DNA from: Promicromonospora sp. MEB111
GTDB taxonomy: Bacteria; Actinomycetota; Actinomycetes; Actinomycetales; Cellulomonadaceae
Direction: 5' to 3'
DNA length: 64,000 nt
Assembly: GCF_030209445.1 (NCBI RefSeq)
Contig: NZ_JARVSD010000018.1
Coordinates: 124,001-188,000, forward strand
The translations under genes were made by a program, and so were the position numbers. Position 1 is the first letter of the stretch. Every line of letters begins with the position of its first letter. This document shows, piece after piece, positions 8,423 through 16,396 of this stretch. Under the pieces are notes generated by a model. It was not told where the DNA came from and searched no databases. It saw only the letters and a list, made by a program, of their open reading frames with translations.

Positions 8423-9571
8423 GTGGAGTCATTCGGGCAAGTCCTGCTCTATCTGATCATCGCCCTGGTGGTGATCGTCGGTATCGTCGCGGTGATCCGC
8501 GCCGTGCGGATCGTTCCTCAGTCGGTGGCGCTCGTGGTCGAGCGCCTGGGTCGGTACTCGAAGACGCTCGACCCGGGCCTGCACGTGCTGGTGCCGTTCG
8601 TGGACCGGGTTCGCGCCGGCGTGGACCTGCGTGAGCAGGTCGTCTCGTTCCCGCCCCAGCCCGTGATCACCAGCGACAACCTGGTGGTCGAGATCGACAC
8701 CGTCATCTACTTCCAGGTGACGGACGCCAAGTCCGCGGTCTACGAGATCGCGAACTACATCACCGCCATCGAGCAGCTCACCGTGACCACGCTGCGTAAC
8801 GTGATCGGCTCGATGGACCTCGAGCAGACGCTGACCAGCCGTGACCAGATCAACGGCCAGCTGCGCGGTGTGCTCGACGAGGCGACCGGCCGATGGGGCA
8901 TCCGCGTCAACCGGGTCGAGCTCAAGTCGATCGACCCGCCGCCCTCGGTGCAGGGCTCCATGGAGCAGCAGATGCGTGCCGAGCGTGACCGCCGCGCCGC
9001 GATCCTCACCGCGGAGGGTGTCAAGCAGTCGGCCATCCTCACGGCCGAGGGCCAGAAGCAGTCCGAGATCCTGAAGGCCGAGGGTGACGCCCAGGCGCAG
9101 ATCCTGCGCGCCGAGGGTGAGTCGCGAGCGATCCTCCAGGTCTTCGAGGCCATCCACCGCGGTGACGCGGACCCGAAGCTGCTGGCGTACCAGTACCTGC
9201 AGACGCTGCCGCAGATCGCGAACGGCACGTCCAACACCACCTGGGTCATCCCCACGGAGTTCACCGCCGCGCTGGGCAGCATCGCCTCGGGCTTCGGCGG
9301 CGGCGCCGGCCCCGCGGTCCCGCCGCCCCCGCCGGGCGAGGGCCCCTCGGGTCCGCGCATGCCCATCGACTCCGTGCTGGACGAGCCCCTGCTGCCGGAC
9401 CCCGCCGAGGCCCTCGCCGAGGCGCAGCGGCAGGCCGAGGCCGCCACGGCCGACGCGACGAGCGCCGGCACCCGGTCGGGCGAGCCGTTCGACACCGAGT
9501 CGGAGCGCGGCCAGCGCCCCGGCGACTCGACGCCGCCCCCGCCGGCGCCCCCGGCGCCGCCGGCCGGCTGA
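8423..9571 (+). CDS. SPFH/stomatin-like protein (QmcA type)
   Basis: 382-residue band-7 protein: an N-terminal membrane anchor (residues 5-30), then the SPFH domain with RIVPQSVALVVERLGRYSKTLDPG and PPPSVQGSMEQQMRAERDRRA. A helical coiled coil with repeating ILTAEG/ILKAEG/ILRAEG units follows at about residues 185-240. The C-terminal 80 residues are Pro/Gly/Ala-rich and variable. The GTG at 8423 follows GGAGACG. Stomatin homologues oligomerise on the membrane with NfeD partners, and here nfeD is immediately upstream. A strong stem-loop at 9643 follows. Confidence 0.92.
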   Translation: MESFGQVLLYLIIALVVIVGIVAVIRAVRIVPQSVALVVERLGRYSKTLDPGLHVLVPFVDRVRAGVDLREQVVSFPPQPVITSDNLVVEIDTVIYFQVTDAKSAVYEIANYITAIEQLTVTTLRNVIGSMDLEQTLTSRDQINGQLRGVLDEATGRWGIRVNRVELKSIDPPPSVQGSMEQQMRAERDRRAAILTAEGVKQSAILTAEGQKQSEILKAEGDAQAQILRAEGESRAILQVFEAIHRGDADPKLLAYQYLQTLPQIANGTSNTTWVIPTEFTAALGSIASGFGGGAGPAVPPPPPGEGPSGPRMPIDSVLDEPLLPDPAEALAEAQRQAEAATADATSAGTRSGEPFDTESERGQRPGDSTPPPPAPPAPPAG

Positions 9572-9642
9572 CGACAGTGGCCGGCTGACCGCCGCACCCG
9601 GCGAGCGGCTCGGCTGAGCCGAACCCGCCGCCAGCGGGTCAC

Positions 9643-9676
9643 GGAAGCCCTCCGGTGCTCGCACCGGAGGGCTTCC
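9643..9676 (+). terminator. Intrinsic-type terminator stem after the SPFH gene
   Basis: Perfect 16-base arms (GGAAGCCCTCCGGTGC and its complement, 9643-9658 and 9661-9676) with a very short loop. It lies 70 bases after the SPFH stop and before the TetR promoter. No clear T-tract follows, which is common for high-GC actinobacterial terminators. Confidence 0.7.
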
Positions 9677-9720
9677 GGCATGTCCGGCCCCGTGTCTGCC
9701 GTGGGCGTAGACAGGTTGCG

Positions 9721-9736
9721 GAGTGAGCGCTCACTC
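9721..9736. promoter_or_regulatory. TetR-type operator
   Basis: Perfect 16-bp palindrome GAGTGAGCGCTCACTC ending 16 bases before the preferred ATG of the TetR gene. Palindromes of the form TGAGTGAGC/GCTCACTCA are classic TetR-family operators, so autoregulation of the regulator and the downstream ABC exporter is likely. Confidence 0.8.
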
Positions 9737-9752
9737 AATTACTGTCGCCGTC

Positions 9753-10622
9753 ATGGACAACGGACGGACGCGGGCACCCCGCATGTCTCCCGAGGACCGC
9801 AAGACGGCCATCGTCGACGCGGTGCTGCCGCTGGTCGCCGAGCGGGGGCACGACGTGACCTCGCGCGAGCTGGCCCAGGCCGCAGGGGTCGCGGAGGGCA
9901 CGCTGTTCCGGGCGTTCGGCGACAAGACCGAGCTCGTGGGCGCGGTCGCCGTCGAGGGACTGGCGCGGGCCGGCCAGCCGGAGCAGACGCTCGCCGAGCT
10001 CACCGGCATCGACCCCGGGCTGCCGCTCGAACGGCGCCTGGAGCTCGTGATCGAGCTGGGGCGGCACCGCGTGGCCGAGGTCATGCGGTGGATGTCCGTC
10101 CTGCGCAGCATGGCGTCGTCGCCCGGCGGTCCGGGTATGCCGTTCGGCGCGCCGCCGAGCGCGTCCGGCGCCGCGGGCGGGTCCCCGCCGGTGGCGCCGC
10201 CGGGCCCACCGGGCCCGCCCGGCCAGCGGGTCGTGACGCCGGGGCCGCCTCCCGGCGCCAGGTCCGTCGCCGACCAGCACGAGCGCATGCTCACCTACCG
10301 CAAGACGCTGCTGGAGCAGCGGGCGGCCCAGCGCGCGGCTACGGTCGAGGGGATCACCGCCGTCCTGGCGCCGGACGCGCACCGCCTGCGGGTCCCCGTC
10401 GAGGTGGCGATCTCGCTGGTCGAGTCCGCGATCGCGGGCGCACACCTGCGGATCGACCACCTGCAGCCCGCGGTGCCGGCCGACGTGCTGGCCGACGCCC
10501 TCGTGAACGGCCTCGCCGGCCCGCCGAAAATGCCTGGCCCCGACACCGTGGAAGGTGCAGCCTCCACTGCGGGAGCCGGTGCACCAGGTTCTCCAACCCC
10601 CAGCCCTGAAGGGAACTCTTGA
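9753..10622 (+). CDS. TetR-family regulator of ABC exporter
   Basis: 289 residues from the ATG at 9753. An alternative GTG at 9723 lies inside the operator palindrome, so I prefer the later ATG. The HTH domain (DRKTAIVDAVLPLVAERGHDVTSRELAQAAGVAEGTLFRAFGDK) is at about residues 15-60. The ligand domain carries an unusual Gly/Pro-rich insert at about residues 125-175 (PGMPFGAPPSASG, PPGPPGPPG). The gene overlaps the first ABC gene (TGATG), so the three genes form one operon and this protein is the likely drug-sensing repressor. Confidence 0.88.
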   Translation: MDNGRTRAPRMSPEDRKTAIVDAVLPLVAERGHDVTSRELAQAAGVAEGTLFRAFGDKTELVGAVAVEGLARAGQPEQTLAELTGIDPGLPLERRLELVIELGRHRVAEVMRWMSVLRSMASSPGGPGMPFGAPPSASGAAGGSPPVAPPGPPGPPGQRVVTPGPPPGARSVADQHERMLTYRKTLLEQRAAQRAATVEGITAVLAPDAHRLRVPVEVAISLVESAIAGAHLRIDHLQPAVPADVLADALVNGLAGPPKMPGPDTVEGAASTAGAGAPGSPTPSPEGNS

Positions 10623-12412
10623 TGCTCGTCACGCTCGCCCGGAAATATCTGGGCCCGTACCGCTGGGCGGTGGTCGCGGTGCTCGTCCTGCAGCTGGTGC
10701 AGACGCTCGCGGCCCTGTATCTGCCCAGCCTCAACGCCGACATCATTGACAACGGCGTGGTGCCCGGTGACATCGGGTACATCTGGAGCACCGGCGGCTG
10801 GATGCTGGTCGTGTCGCTGGGCCAGGTCGTCGCGTCGGTCATCGCCGTCTACTTCGGCGCGCAGGTCGCCACGGCCTTCGGCCGGGACCTGCGACGCGAC
10901 GTGTTCCACTCCGTCCAGACCTACTCCGCGCGGGAGATGGCGCAGTTCGGGGCGCCGACCCTGATCACGCGCGGCACCAACGACGTGCAGCAGGTCCAGA
11001 TGACCGTGCTGATGACGTTCACCATCATGGTGATGGCGCCGATCATGCTGGTCGGCGGCGTGATCCTGGCGCTGTCGGAGGACGTCTCGATGTCGGCGCT
11101 GCTCCTCGTCATCGTGCCGGTGCTGGCCGCCTCGGCGGGCGTCATCGTGTGGCGCATGGTGCCGCACTTCCGGCGCATGCAGAAGCGGATCGACGCCATC
11201 AACTCCGTGCTGCGCGAGCAGATCACGGGCCTGCGTGTGGTGCGCGCCTTCGTGCGCGAACGGCGCGAGACCCAGCGCTTCGGCGTGGTGAACGAGGAGC
11301 TGTTCGACACCTCGCTGCGCGCCGGCCGCCTCAGGGCGCTCACGTTCCCCGTGGTCATGCTGATCATGAACCTGGCCTCCGTGGCCGTGCTGTGGTTCGG
11401 CGCGCACGAGATCGAGGCCGGGGAGATGGAGATCGGCTCCCTGACGGCGTTCCTGAGCTACATCATGTACATCCTCATGGCCGTGATGATGTCCACGATG
11501 ATCTTCATGATGATCCCGCGCGCCGCGGTCGCGGCGGAGCGCATCGGGGAGGTCCTGGACACCGAGCCGTCCGTCGTCGACCCGGAGCACCCGGTCGCCC
11601 TGCCCGGCCTCCGCGTCGCGGAGGACGGTTCACCGGAGAGCAACGGATCGCCCGCCAGTGCGGGTCCGCGCGGCCGCGTCACCTTCGAGAACGTCGGGTT
11701 CGGGTACCCGGGCGCCGAGGAGCCCGTGCTGCACGACCTGACGTTCACGGCCGAGCCGGGCCAGATCACCGCGATCATCGGCTCGACCGGTTCCGGCAAG
11801 TCGACGCTGCTCAACCTCGTGCCGCGCCTGTTCGACGCTACCGGCGGCACGGTCCGGGTCGACGGCGTCGACGTGCGGGACCTCCTGCAGCGCGACCTCG
11901 GGTCGCTCATGGGCCTGGTGCCGCAGAAGGCGTTCCTGTTCACCGGGACCGTCGCGGACAACCTCCGGTACGGCAAGCCGGACGCGTCCGAGGACGAGAT
12001 GTGGGCGGCGCTCGAGGTGGCGCAGGCGCGCGACTTCGTCGAGGCGCTGCCGGACGGGCTGGAGTCCGTGGTGGCCCAGGGCGGCTCGACGTTCTCCGGC
12101 GGGCAGCGGCAGCGGCTCGCCATCGCACGAGCGGTGATCCGCAAGCCACGCATCTACCTGTTCGACGACAGCTTCTCCGCCCTCGACTACGCGACCGACG
12201 CCCGGCTGCGTGCGGCCCTGCGGCCGCAGACCGCCGACGCGACGGTGATCGTCGTCGCACAGCGCGTGGCGACCATCCGCGACGCCGAGCAGATCCTGGT
12301 GCTCGACCACGGCCGCATCGTCGGCCGCGGCACGCACGCGCAGCTGCTGGCGGACAACCCGACGTACCAGGAGATCGTGACGTCCCAGATGAGCTTGGAG
12401 GAGGCCGCGTGA
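10622..12412 (+). CDS. ABC exporter half-transporter A (degenerate site)
   Basis: 596 residues: six membrane helices in about residues 15-320, then the ATPase. Walker A is GSTGSGKST (387-395) and the signature FSGGQRQR (about 491-498). Walker B ends LFDDSFSALD, where Asp replaces the catalytic Glu. That pattern marks the degenerate-site subunit of heterodimeric exporters (BmrC/TM287 class). A short low-complexity insert (ESNGSPASAGPRG) links the two domains. It overlaps the tetR stop codon and is followed by the partner half-transporter. Likely role: multidrug or lipid export. Confidence 0.92.
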   Translation: MLVTLARKYLGPYRWAVVAVLVLQLVQTLAALYLPSLNADIIDNGVVPGDIGYIWSTGGWMLVVSLGQVVASVIAVYFGAQVATAFGRDLRRDVFHSVQTYSAREMAQFGAPTLITRGTNDVQQVQMTVLMTFTIMVMAPIMLVGGVILALSEDVSMSALLLVIVPVLAASAGVIVWRMVPHFRRMQKRIDAINSVLREQITGLRVVRAFVRERRETQRFGVVNEELFDTSLRAGRLRALTFPVVMLIMNLASVAVLWFGAHEIEAGEMEIGSLTAFLSYIMYILMAVMMSTMIFMMIPRAAVAAERIGEVLDTEPSVVDPEHPVALPGLRVAEDGSPESNGSPASAGPRGRVTFENVGFGYPGAEEPVLHDLTFTAEPGQITAIIGSTGSGKSTLLNLVPRLFDATGGTVRVDGVDVRDLLQRDLGSLMGLVPQKAFLFTGTVADNLRYGKPDASEDEMWAALEVAQARDFVEALPDGLESVVAQGGSTFSGGQRQRLAIARAVIRKPRIYLFDDSFSALDYATDARLRAALRPQTADATVIVVAQRVATIRDAEQILVLDHGRIVGRGTHAQLLADNPTYQEIVTSQMSLEEAA

Positions 12413-12483
12413 TCGACGATGGCGGAGCCCTGATCATGCGTGCCGACCGGGTGTCCCGCAAGGTAGAGGAGGAGGCCGCGTGA
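12398..12483. repeat. 15-bp direct repeat at the junction of the ABC genes
   Basis: GAGGAGGCCGCGTGA occurs at 12398-12412, containing the stop of the first half-transporter, and again at 12469-12483, containing the GTG start of the second. The copies are 71 bases apart. If the 71-base unit were removed, the two genes would overlap as GTGA, a normal operon junction, so the spacer looks like an insertion or tandem duplication at the junction. Confidence 0.6.
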
Positions 12484-14516
12484 GCAACGAGGAGACGCAG
12501 CCACAGGAGAAGAGCACGACGGCGGCGCCCGCCGCGCCCCCGCGCGGCCCCGGCGGCCCCGGGCGTGGCCCCGGCGGGGGCGGGCCGATGGGCATGGGGA
12601 TGGGCATGCCCGTGCAGAAGCCGATGGACTTCAAGGGCTCGCTGCGCCGGTTCGCCGGCATGCTGCGCCCCGAGCGCCTGAACGTCGTGGCCCTCATGGT
12701 GCTGGGCATCGGCTCGGTGGCCCTGACCGTGCTCGGGCCCAAGCTGCTCGGCAACGCGACGAACGTGATCTTCGCGGGCGTCGTGGGCGCCCAGCTGCCC
12801 GCGGGCGTGAGCACCGAGCAGGCCGAGGCCGGCCTGCGTGCGTCGGGGCAGGACCAGATGGCCGACCTGCTGTCCGGCGTCGTGGGCGTGGTGCCCGGCC
12901 AGGGCATCGACTTCACGCTGCTGATGCAGACCCTCGGCTGGGTCGTGGCGGCGTACGTCGGCGCGTTCCTGTTCGGCTGGCTCCAGGCGCGCATCACCGC
13001 CGGCGTCGTGCAGCGGACCATGCGGGACCTGCGCGACCAGGTGGAGGCGAAGCTGCACCGCATCCCGCTGTCCTACGTGGACGCCAAGCAGCGCGGCGAG
13101 ATCCTCTCGCGCGTCACCAACGACATCGACAACGTGGCCCAGACGACCACGCAGACGCTCGCGCAGCTCGTCACCGCCGTCCTGACGGTGATCGGCGTGC
13201 TGGGCATGATGTTCTGGATCTCGCCGGTCCTGGCGCTCGTGGCGCTGGTGACGGTGCCGCTGTCCGTGATCCTCACGGCGCAGATCGCCAAGCGCAGCCA
13301 GCCGCAGTTCGTGGAGCAGTGGGCGGCCACGGGGCGCCTGAACGCGCACATCGAGGAGTCGTTCACCGGGCACGCGCTCGTGAAGGTCTACGGGCACCAG
13401 GAGCCCACGGCCGAGGCGTTCGCGAAGGAGAACGGCTCGCTGTACTCGTCCAGCTTCAAGGCGCAGTTCATCTCGGGCACGATCCAGCCGGCGATGGGCT
13501 TCCTCGCGAACCTGAACTACGTGATCGTGGCGGTGATCGGCGGCCTGCGCGTCGCCTCGGGCACGCTGTCGCTGGGTGACGTGCAGGCGTTCATCCAGTA
13601 CTCGCGCCAGTTCACCCAGCCGCTCACGCAGGTGGCGTCGATGATGAACCTGCTGCAGTCCGGCGTGGCCTCCGCCGAGCGGGTGTTCGACCTGCTGGAC
13701 GCGCCCGAGCAGTCGGCCGACCCGGCCGAGTCGAAGAAGGTGGAGCCCGTCCGCGGGCGGGTCGCGTTCGAGGACGTCACGTTCTCGTACACGCCCGAGC
13801 AGCCCCTGATCACCGGGCTGAACCTCGTGGCCGAGCCGGGGCAGACCATCGCCATCGTCGGGCCCACGGGCGCCGGCAAGACGACGCTGGTCAACCTCCT
13901 CATGCGGTTCTACGAGGTGGACGGCGGGCGCATCACCCTGGACGGCGTGGACACGCGCGACATGTCGCGCGACGACCTGCGCTCCTCGGTCGGGATGGTG
14001 CTCCAGGACACCTGGCTGTTCAAGGGCACCATCGAGGAGAACCTCCGGTACGGCGTGCCCGACGGCGTCACGGTGGACGAGGACGGGTTCCTCGCCGCCA
14101 CCCGCGCCACCCACGTGGACCCGTTCGTGCGGACCCTGCCCGACGGCTACGACACCGTCGTGGACGAGGAGGGCTCGTCGGTCTCGGCGGGCGAGAAGCA
14201 GCTCCTCACGCTCGCGCGGGCGTTCCTGGCGGACCCGGCGATCCTCGTGCTCGACGAGGCGACGTCGTCCGTGGACACCCGCACCGAGGTGCTGGTGCAG
14301 GAGGCCATGAACCGGCTGCGCAAGGACCGGACGTCGTTCGTCATCGCGCACCGCCTGTCCACGATCCGCGACGCCGACGTGATCCTCGTGATGGAGCACG
14401 GCGACATCGTGGAGCAGGGCTCGCACGACGACCTGCTCGCCGCGAACGGCGCCTACGCGCGCCTCTACGCGAGCCAGTTCGCGGCCCCCGTGGTGGAGGA
14501 GCCGGCCGCGACGTGA
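12480..14516 (+). CDS. ABC exporter half-transporter B (consensus site)
   Basis: 678 residues. The first 45 are a Pro/Gly/Met-rich tail (PPRGPGGPGRGPGGG, GMGMGMP), followed by six membrane helices and an ATPase with Walker A GPTGAGKTT (461-469) and canonical Walker B ILVLDEATSSVD. The signature is VSAGEKQL near 568, a departure from LSGGQ. Together with the preceding gene it gives one consensus and one degenerate ATP site, as in heterodimeric exporters. An extracellular insert sits between helices 1 and 2 (about residues 95-145). The GTG start follows GAGGAGG. A family 2 palindrome follows the stop. Confidence 0.92.
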   Translation: MSNEETQPQEKSTTAAPAAPPRGPGGPGRGPGGGGPMGMGMGMPVQKPMDFKGSLRRFAGMLRPERLNVVALMVLGIGSVALTVLGPKLLGNATNVIFAGVVGAQLPAGVSTEQAEAGLRASGQDQMADLLSGVVGVVPGQGIDFTLLMQTLGWVVAAYVGAFLFGWLQARITAGVVQRTMRDLRDQVEAKLHRIPLSYVDAKQRGEILSRVTNDIDNVAQTTTQTLAQLVTAVLTVIGVLGMMFWISPVLALVALVTVPLSVILTAQIAKRSQPQFVEQWAATGRLNAHIEESFTGHALVKVYGHQEPTAEAFAKENGSLYSSSFKAQFISGTIQPAMGFLANLNYVIVAVIGGLRVASGTLSLGDVQAFIQYSRQFTQPLTQVASMMNLLQSGVASAERVFDLLDAPEQSADPAESKKVEPVRGRVAFEDVTFSYTPEQPLITGLNLVAEPGQTIAIVGPTGAGKTTLVNLLMRFYEVDGGRITLDGVDTRDMSRDDLRSSVGMVLQDTWLFKGTIEENLRYGVPDGVTVDEDGFLAATRATHVDPFVRTLPDGYDTVVDEEGSSVSAGEKQLLTLARAFLADPAILVLDEATSSVDTRTEVLVQEAMNRLRKDRTSFVIAHRLSTIRDADVILVMEHGDIVEQGSHDDLLAANGAYARLYASQFAAPVVEEPAAT

Positions 14517-14547
14517 CGGGCGCGCGGCGTCTGCGGGCGCCGTGGAG

Positions 14548-14604
14548 ACGACCATGCGGTTGCTGCCAGAACCGGACCGATTCTGGCAGCAACCGCATGG
14601 TCGT
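14548..14604. repeat. Palindromic element, family 2, copy A
   Basis: Perfect 24-base arms (14548-14571 and 14581-14604) with a 9-base loop CCGGACCGA. The arm holds CGACCATGCGGTTGCTGCC, closely matching the arm at 57582 (CGACCACAGCAGTTGCTGCC). It lies 31 bases after the ABC exporter stop. It could end transcription but has no typical T-run on the plus strand beyond TTTT at 14604-14607. Confidence 0.85.
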
Positions 14605-14625
14605 TTTCCGTTGACCAGCACGGGC

Positions 14626-14658
14626 ATATCGTGTTTCGATAGTATCGAAAAACGATAT
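14626..14658. promoter_or_regulatory. 33-bp nested palindrome, likely operator of the XRE module
   Basis: A dyad centred on 14642 spans 14626-14658 with one mismatched pair. Its core TTTCGATA-G-TATCGAAA is perfect, and each half is itself TATCG/CGATA symmetric. It ends 21 bases before the preferred start of the DUF2975-like gene, so it is the natural binding site for the small XRE protein encoded next (15273-15512). The region is strikingly AT-rich against the flanks. Confidence 0.65.
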
Positions 14659-14679
14659 GGCGACCGAAAGGTGACGACG

Positions 14680-15273
14680 ATGACACAGAGATGGCTCAGT
14701 GATCCGAGACCGGACTTCGTGGTGCTGGCGCTCGCGGGCGGCTTGGCCGTCGTCGCGGGGATCGTGGCGATCGTCCGCGAGCTGGCGCGCATCCTGCCCA
14801 ACCGCGACGTCCCGGTGCGGGTCGACCTCGACGGGGTGGCGCACGAGCTGGTCCTGAACCGCACGGTGGCGGCCGAGGCCACCGAGGCGGTGGTCCGCGT
14901 CTCCGGCCTGGAGGCCGCACCGTTCGCCCTGGTGCTGGCCGCCGCGGTGCTACCGCCGGTCACGACGCTGGTGGTCGCGGCCTGCTTCGCCCTGCTGGGC
15001 TGGTCGTTCTACCGGGGCGAGTTCTTCGGCCGGGGGAACCTGGTGGCGGTCAACGTCGCGGCGGCGGTCCTGGTCGCGGCCTCCCTGTTGATCCCGTCGC
15101 TGCAGGGGACGGCGGCGAGCAGCGCGCTGGCGAGCGCCGGCGCCGGGACCGGCCAGGCCGTGGTGCTGGGCCTCGACATGAGGCTCCTCCTGGCCGGCTT
15201 CCTGCTCGGCGCCGTCGGGTACGCGTTCCAGCGGGGGTCGCGCCTCAAGCGCGACACGGAGGGCCTGGTCTGA
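14680..15273 (+). CDS. DUF2975-like membrane protein
   Basis: 197 residues from the ATG at 14680, preceded by GAAAGG. Four predicted membrane helices lie at about residues 12-33, 82-110, 120-145 and 165-185, and a beta-rich loop (VPVRVDLDGVAHELVLN) sits between the first two. The layout and the directly overlapping small XRE gene match DUF2975/YozG-type pairs, where the membrane protein probably modulates the regulator. Codons open upstream include the palindrome and are not protein-like. Confidence 0.7.
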   Translation: MTQRWLSDPRPDFVVLALAGGLAVVAGIVAIVRELARILPNRDVPVRVDLDGVAHELVLNRTVAAEATEAVVRVSGLEAAPFALVLAAAVLPPVTTLVVAACFALLGWSFYRGEFFGRGNLVAVNVAAAVLVAASLLIPSLQGTAASSALASAGAGTGQAVVLGLDMRLLLAGFLLGAVGYAFQRGSRLKRDTEGLV

Positions 15274-15512
15274 TGCCGGCGGACGAGGACGACGCCCGGG
15301 TGCACTGTCGGCTCGACGAGCTCCTGGCCGAGCGCGGCATGACGCTGGCCCGGCTCGCCGAGCTGGTGGGCGTCACGGTGGTGAACCTGTCGGTGCTCAA
15401 GAACGACCGCGCCCGGGCGATCCGCTTCTCCACCCTGACGGCGATCTGCGACGCCCTCGGCTGTACCCCGGGCGACCTCCTCGTGGTACTTCCTGAGGAG
15501 GCCGCCTCCTGA
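15273..15512 (+). CDS. Small XRE (Cro/C1) regulator, YozG-like
   Basis: 79-residue helix-turn-helix protein, essentially only the DNA-binding domain: RLDELLAERGMTLARLAELVGVTVVNLSVLKNDRARAIRFSTL. Its ATG overlaps the stop of the DUF2975-like gene (TGATG), so the two are translationally coupled. It is expected to bind the palindrome at 14626. The pair resembles the B. subtilis YozG type, whose physiological role is not established. Confidence 0.85.
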   Translation: MPADEDDARVHCRLDELLAERGMTLARLAELVGVTVVNLSVLKNDRARAIRFSTLTAICDALGCTPGDLLVVLPEEAAS

Positions 15513-15527
15513 GCCCGATCGGGCGGG

Positions 15528-16295
15528 TCAGCTGGCTGCGGCCGCGTGCGGGTCCGTCGTGTTGAGGGCCGCCACGACCTCGGCGTAGTCGCCGCGGACC
15601 TCGCCGTAGCGGAGGAACTTGACCCGTTCCACCTGGATCTCGTGGGCGTCGGGCCGGCTCTCCAGCAGGGCGAGCGCCTCGTCGACGAACTCGTCCAGCG
15701 GCATGGCCAGCGGGTTGGTGTCCTGCCCGGGCATCAGCTCGGTCTGGACCGACGGCGGCACCAGCTCCACTACGGACACGCTGGTGCCCGCGAACTGCAG
15801 GCGGATGCTCTCCGAGAGCATGTGGACGGCGGCCTTGGAGGCGTTGTACGACGGCGTGACACCGAGCGGCGTGAAGGCCAGGCCCGACGACACGGTGAGG
15901 ATCGTCGCGTCGGCCCGGCTCTGCAGGTGCTCGGTGAACGCGGCGATCAGCCGGATCGGGCCGAGCAGGTTGGTGGTGACGACGGCCTCGGCGTCCGCGA
16001 GGAAGCCCGGGGTGCGCCAGTCCTCGGCGCGCATGATCCCGGCCATCGGGACCAGCACGTTCACCGCGGGGAACCGCTCGATCACCTCGGCGGACGCGGA
16101 CGCGATCGAGGCGGGGTCGCTCGTGTCGACGCGCACGGTGCCGAACCCGTGCTCCGCGGCGAGGGCGTCGAGCGCCGTCGCGTCGCGGCCGCCGATGATC
16201 ACGGTGTTGCCCCGGGCCTGGAGGCGGATCGCGAGGGCGAGGCCGATGCCGCGGGTGCCGCCGGGAAGGAAGATGGTGTTTCCGTAGGTGTTCAT
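15528..16295 (-). CDS. Short-chain dehydrogenase (DltE-like)
   Basis: 255 residues from the ATG at 16295. The cofactor loop GGTRGIGLALAIRL is at about residues 12-25, and the active site YNASKAAVH has Tyr near 150. The family (DltE-like SDRs) is annotated as oxidoreductases of unknown substrate. It ends 16 bases from the XRE stop and is divergent from an MmyB-like regulator, with a 27-bp palindrome between the two starts. Regulator/SDR pairs of this kind are common in actinobacteria and often respond to electrophiles or xenobiotics; that role is inference. Confidence 0.85.
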   Translation of the reverse strand: MNTYGNTIFLPGGTRGIGLALAIRLQARGNTVIIGGRDATALDALAAEHGFGTVRVDTSDPASIASASAEVIERFPAVNVLVPMAGIMRAEDWRTPGFLADAEAVVTTNLLGPIRLIAAFTEHLQSRADATILTVSSGLAFTPLGVTPSYNASKAAVHMLSESIRLQFAGTSVSVVELVPPSVQTELMPGQDTNPLAMPLDEFVDEALALLESRPDAHEIQVERVKFLRYGEVRGDYAEVVAALNTTDPHAAAAS

Positions 16296-16340
16296 GGCTC
16301 CACCGTGCGGCCCCGGCGTCGGCGGCGGGAGAGACCCGGT

Positions 16341-16367
16341 GAACCAGGGACCGGCGGTCCCTGGTTC
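16341..16367. promoter_or_regulatory. 27-bp palindromic operator between SDR and MmyB-like regulator
   Basis: Perfect 12-base arms GAACCAGGGACC and GGTCCCTGGTTC (16341-16352 and 16356-16367) with a GGC spacer, lying 46 bases from the SDR ATG and 30 from the regulator ATG. This is the expected binding site of the MmyB-like XRE protein controlling both divergent genes. Confidence 0.75.
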
Positions 16368-16396
16368 GCTCCGGGAGCGCGGCGCAGGATGAGGGC

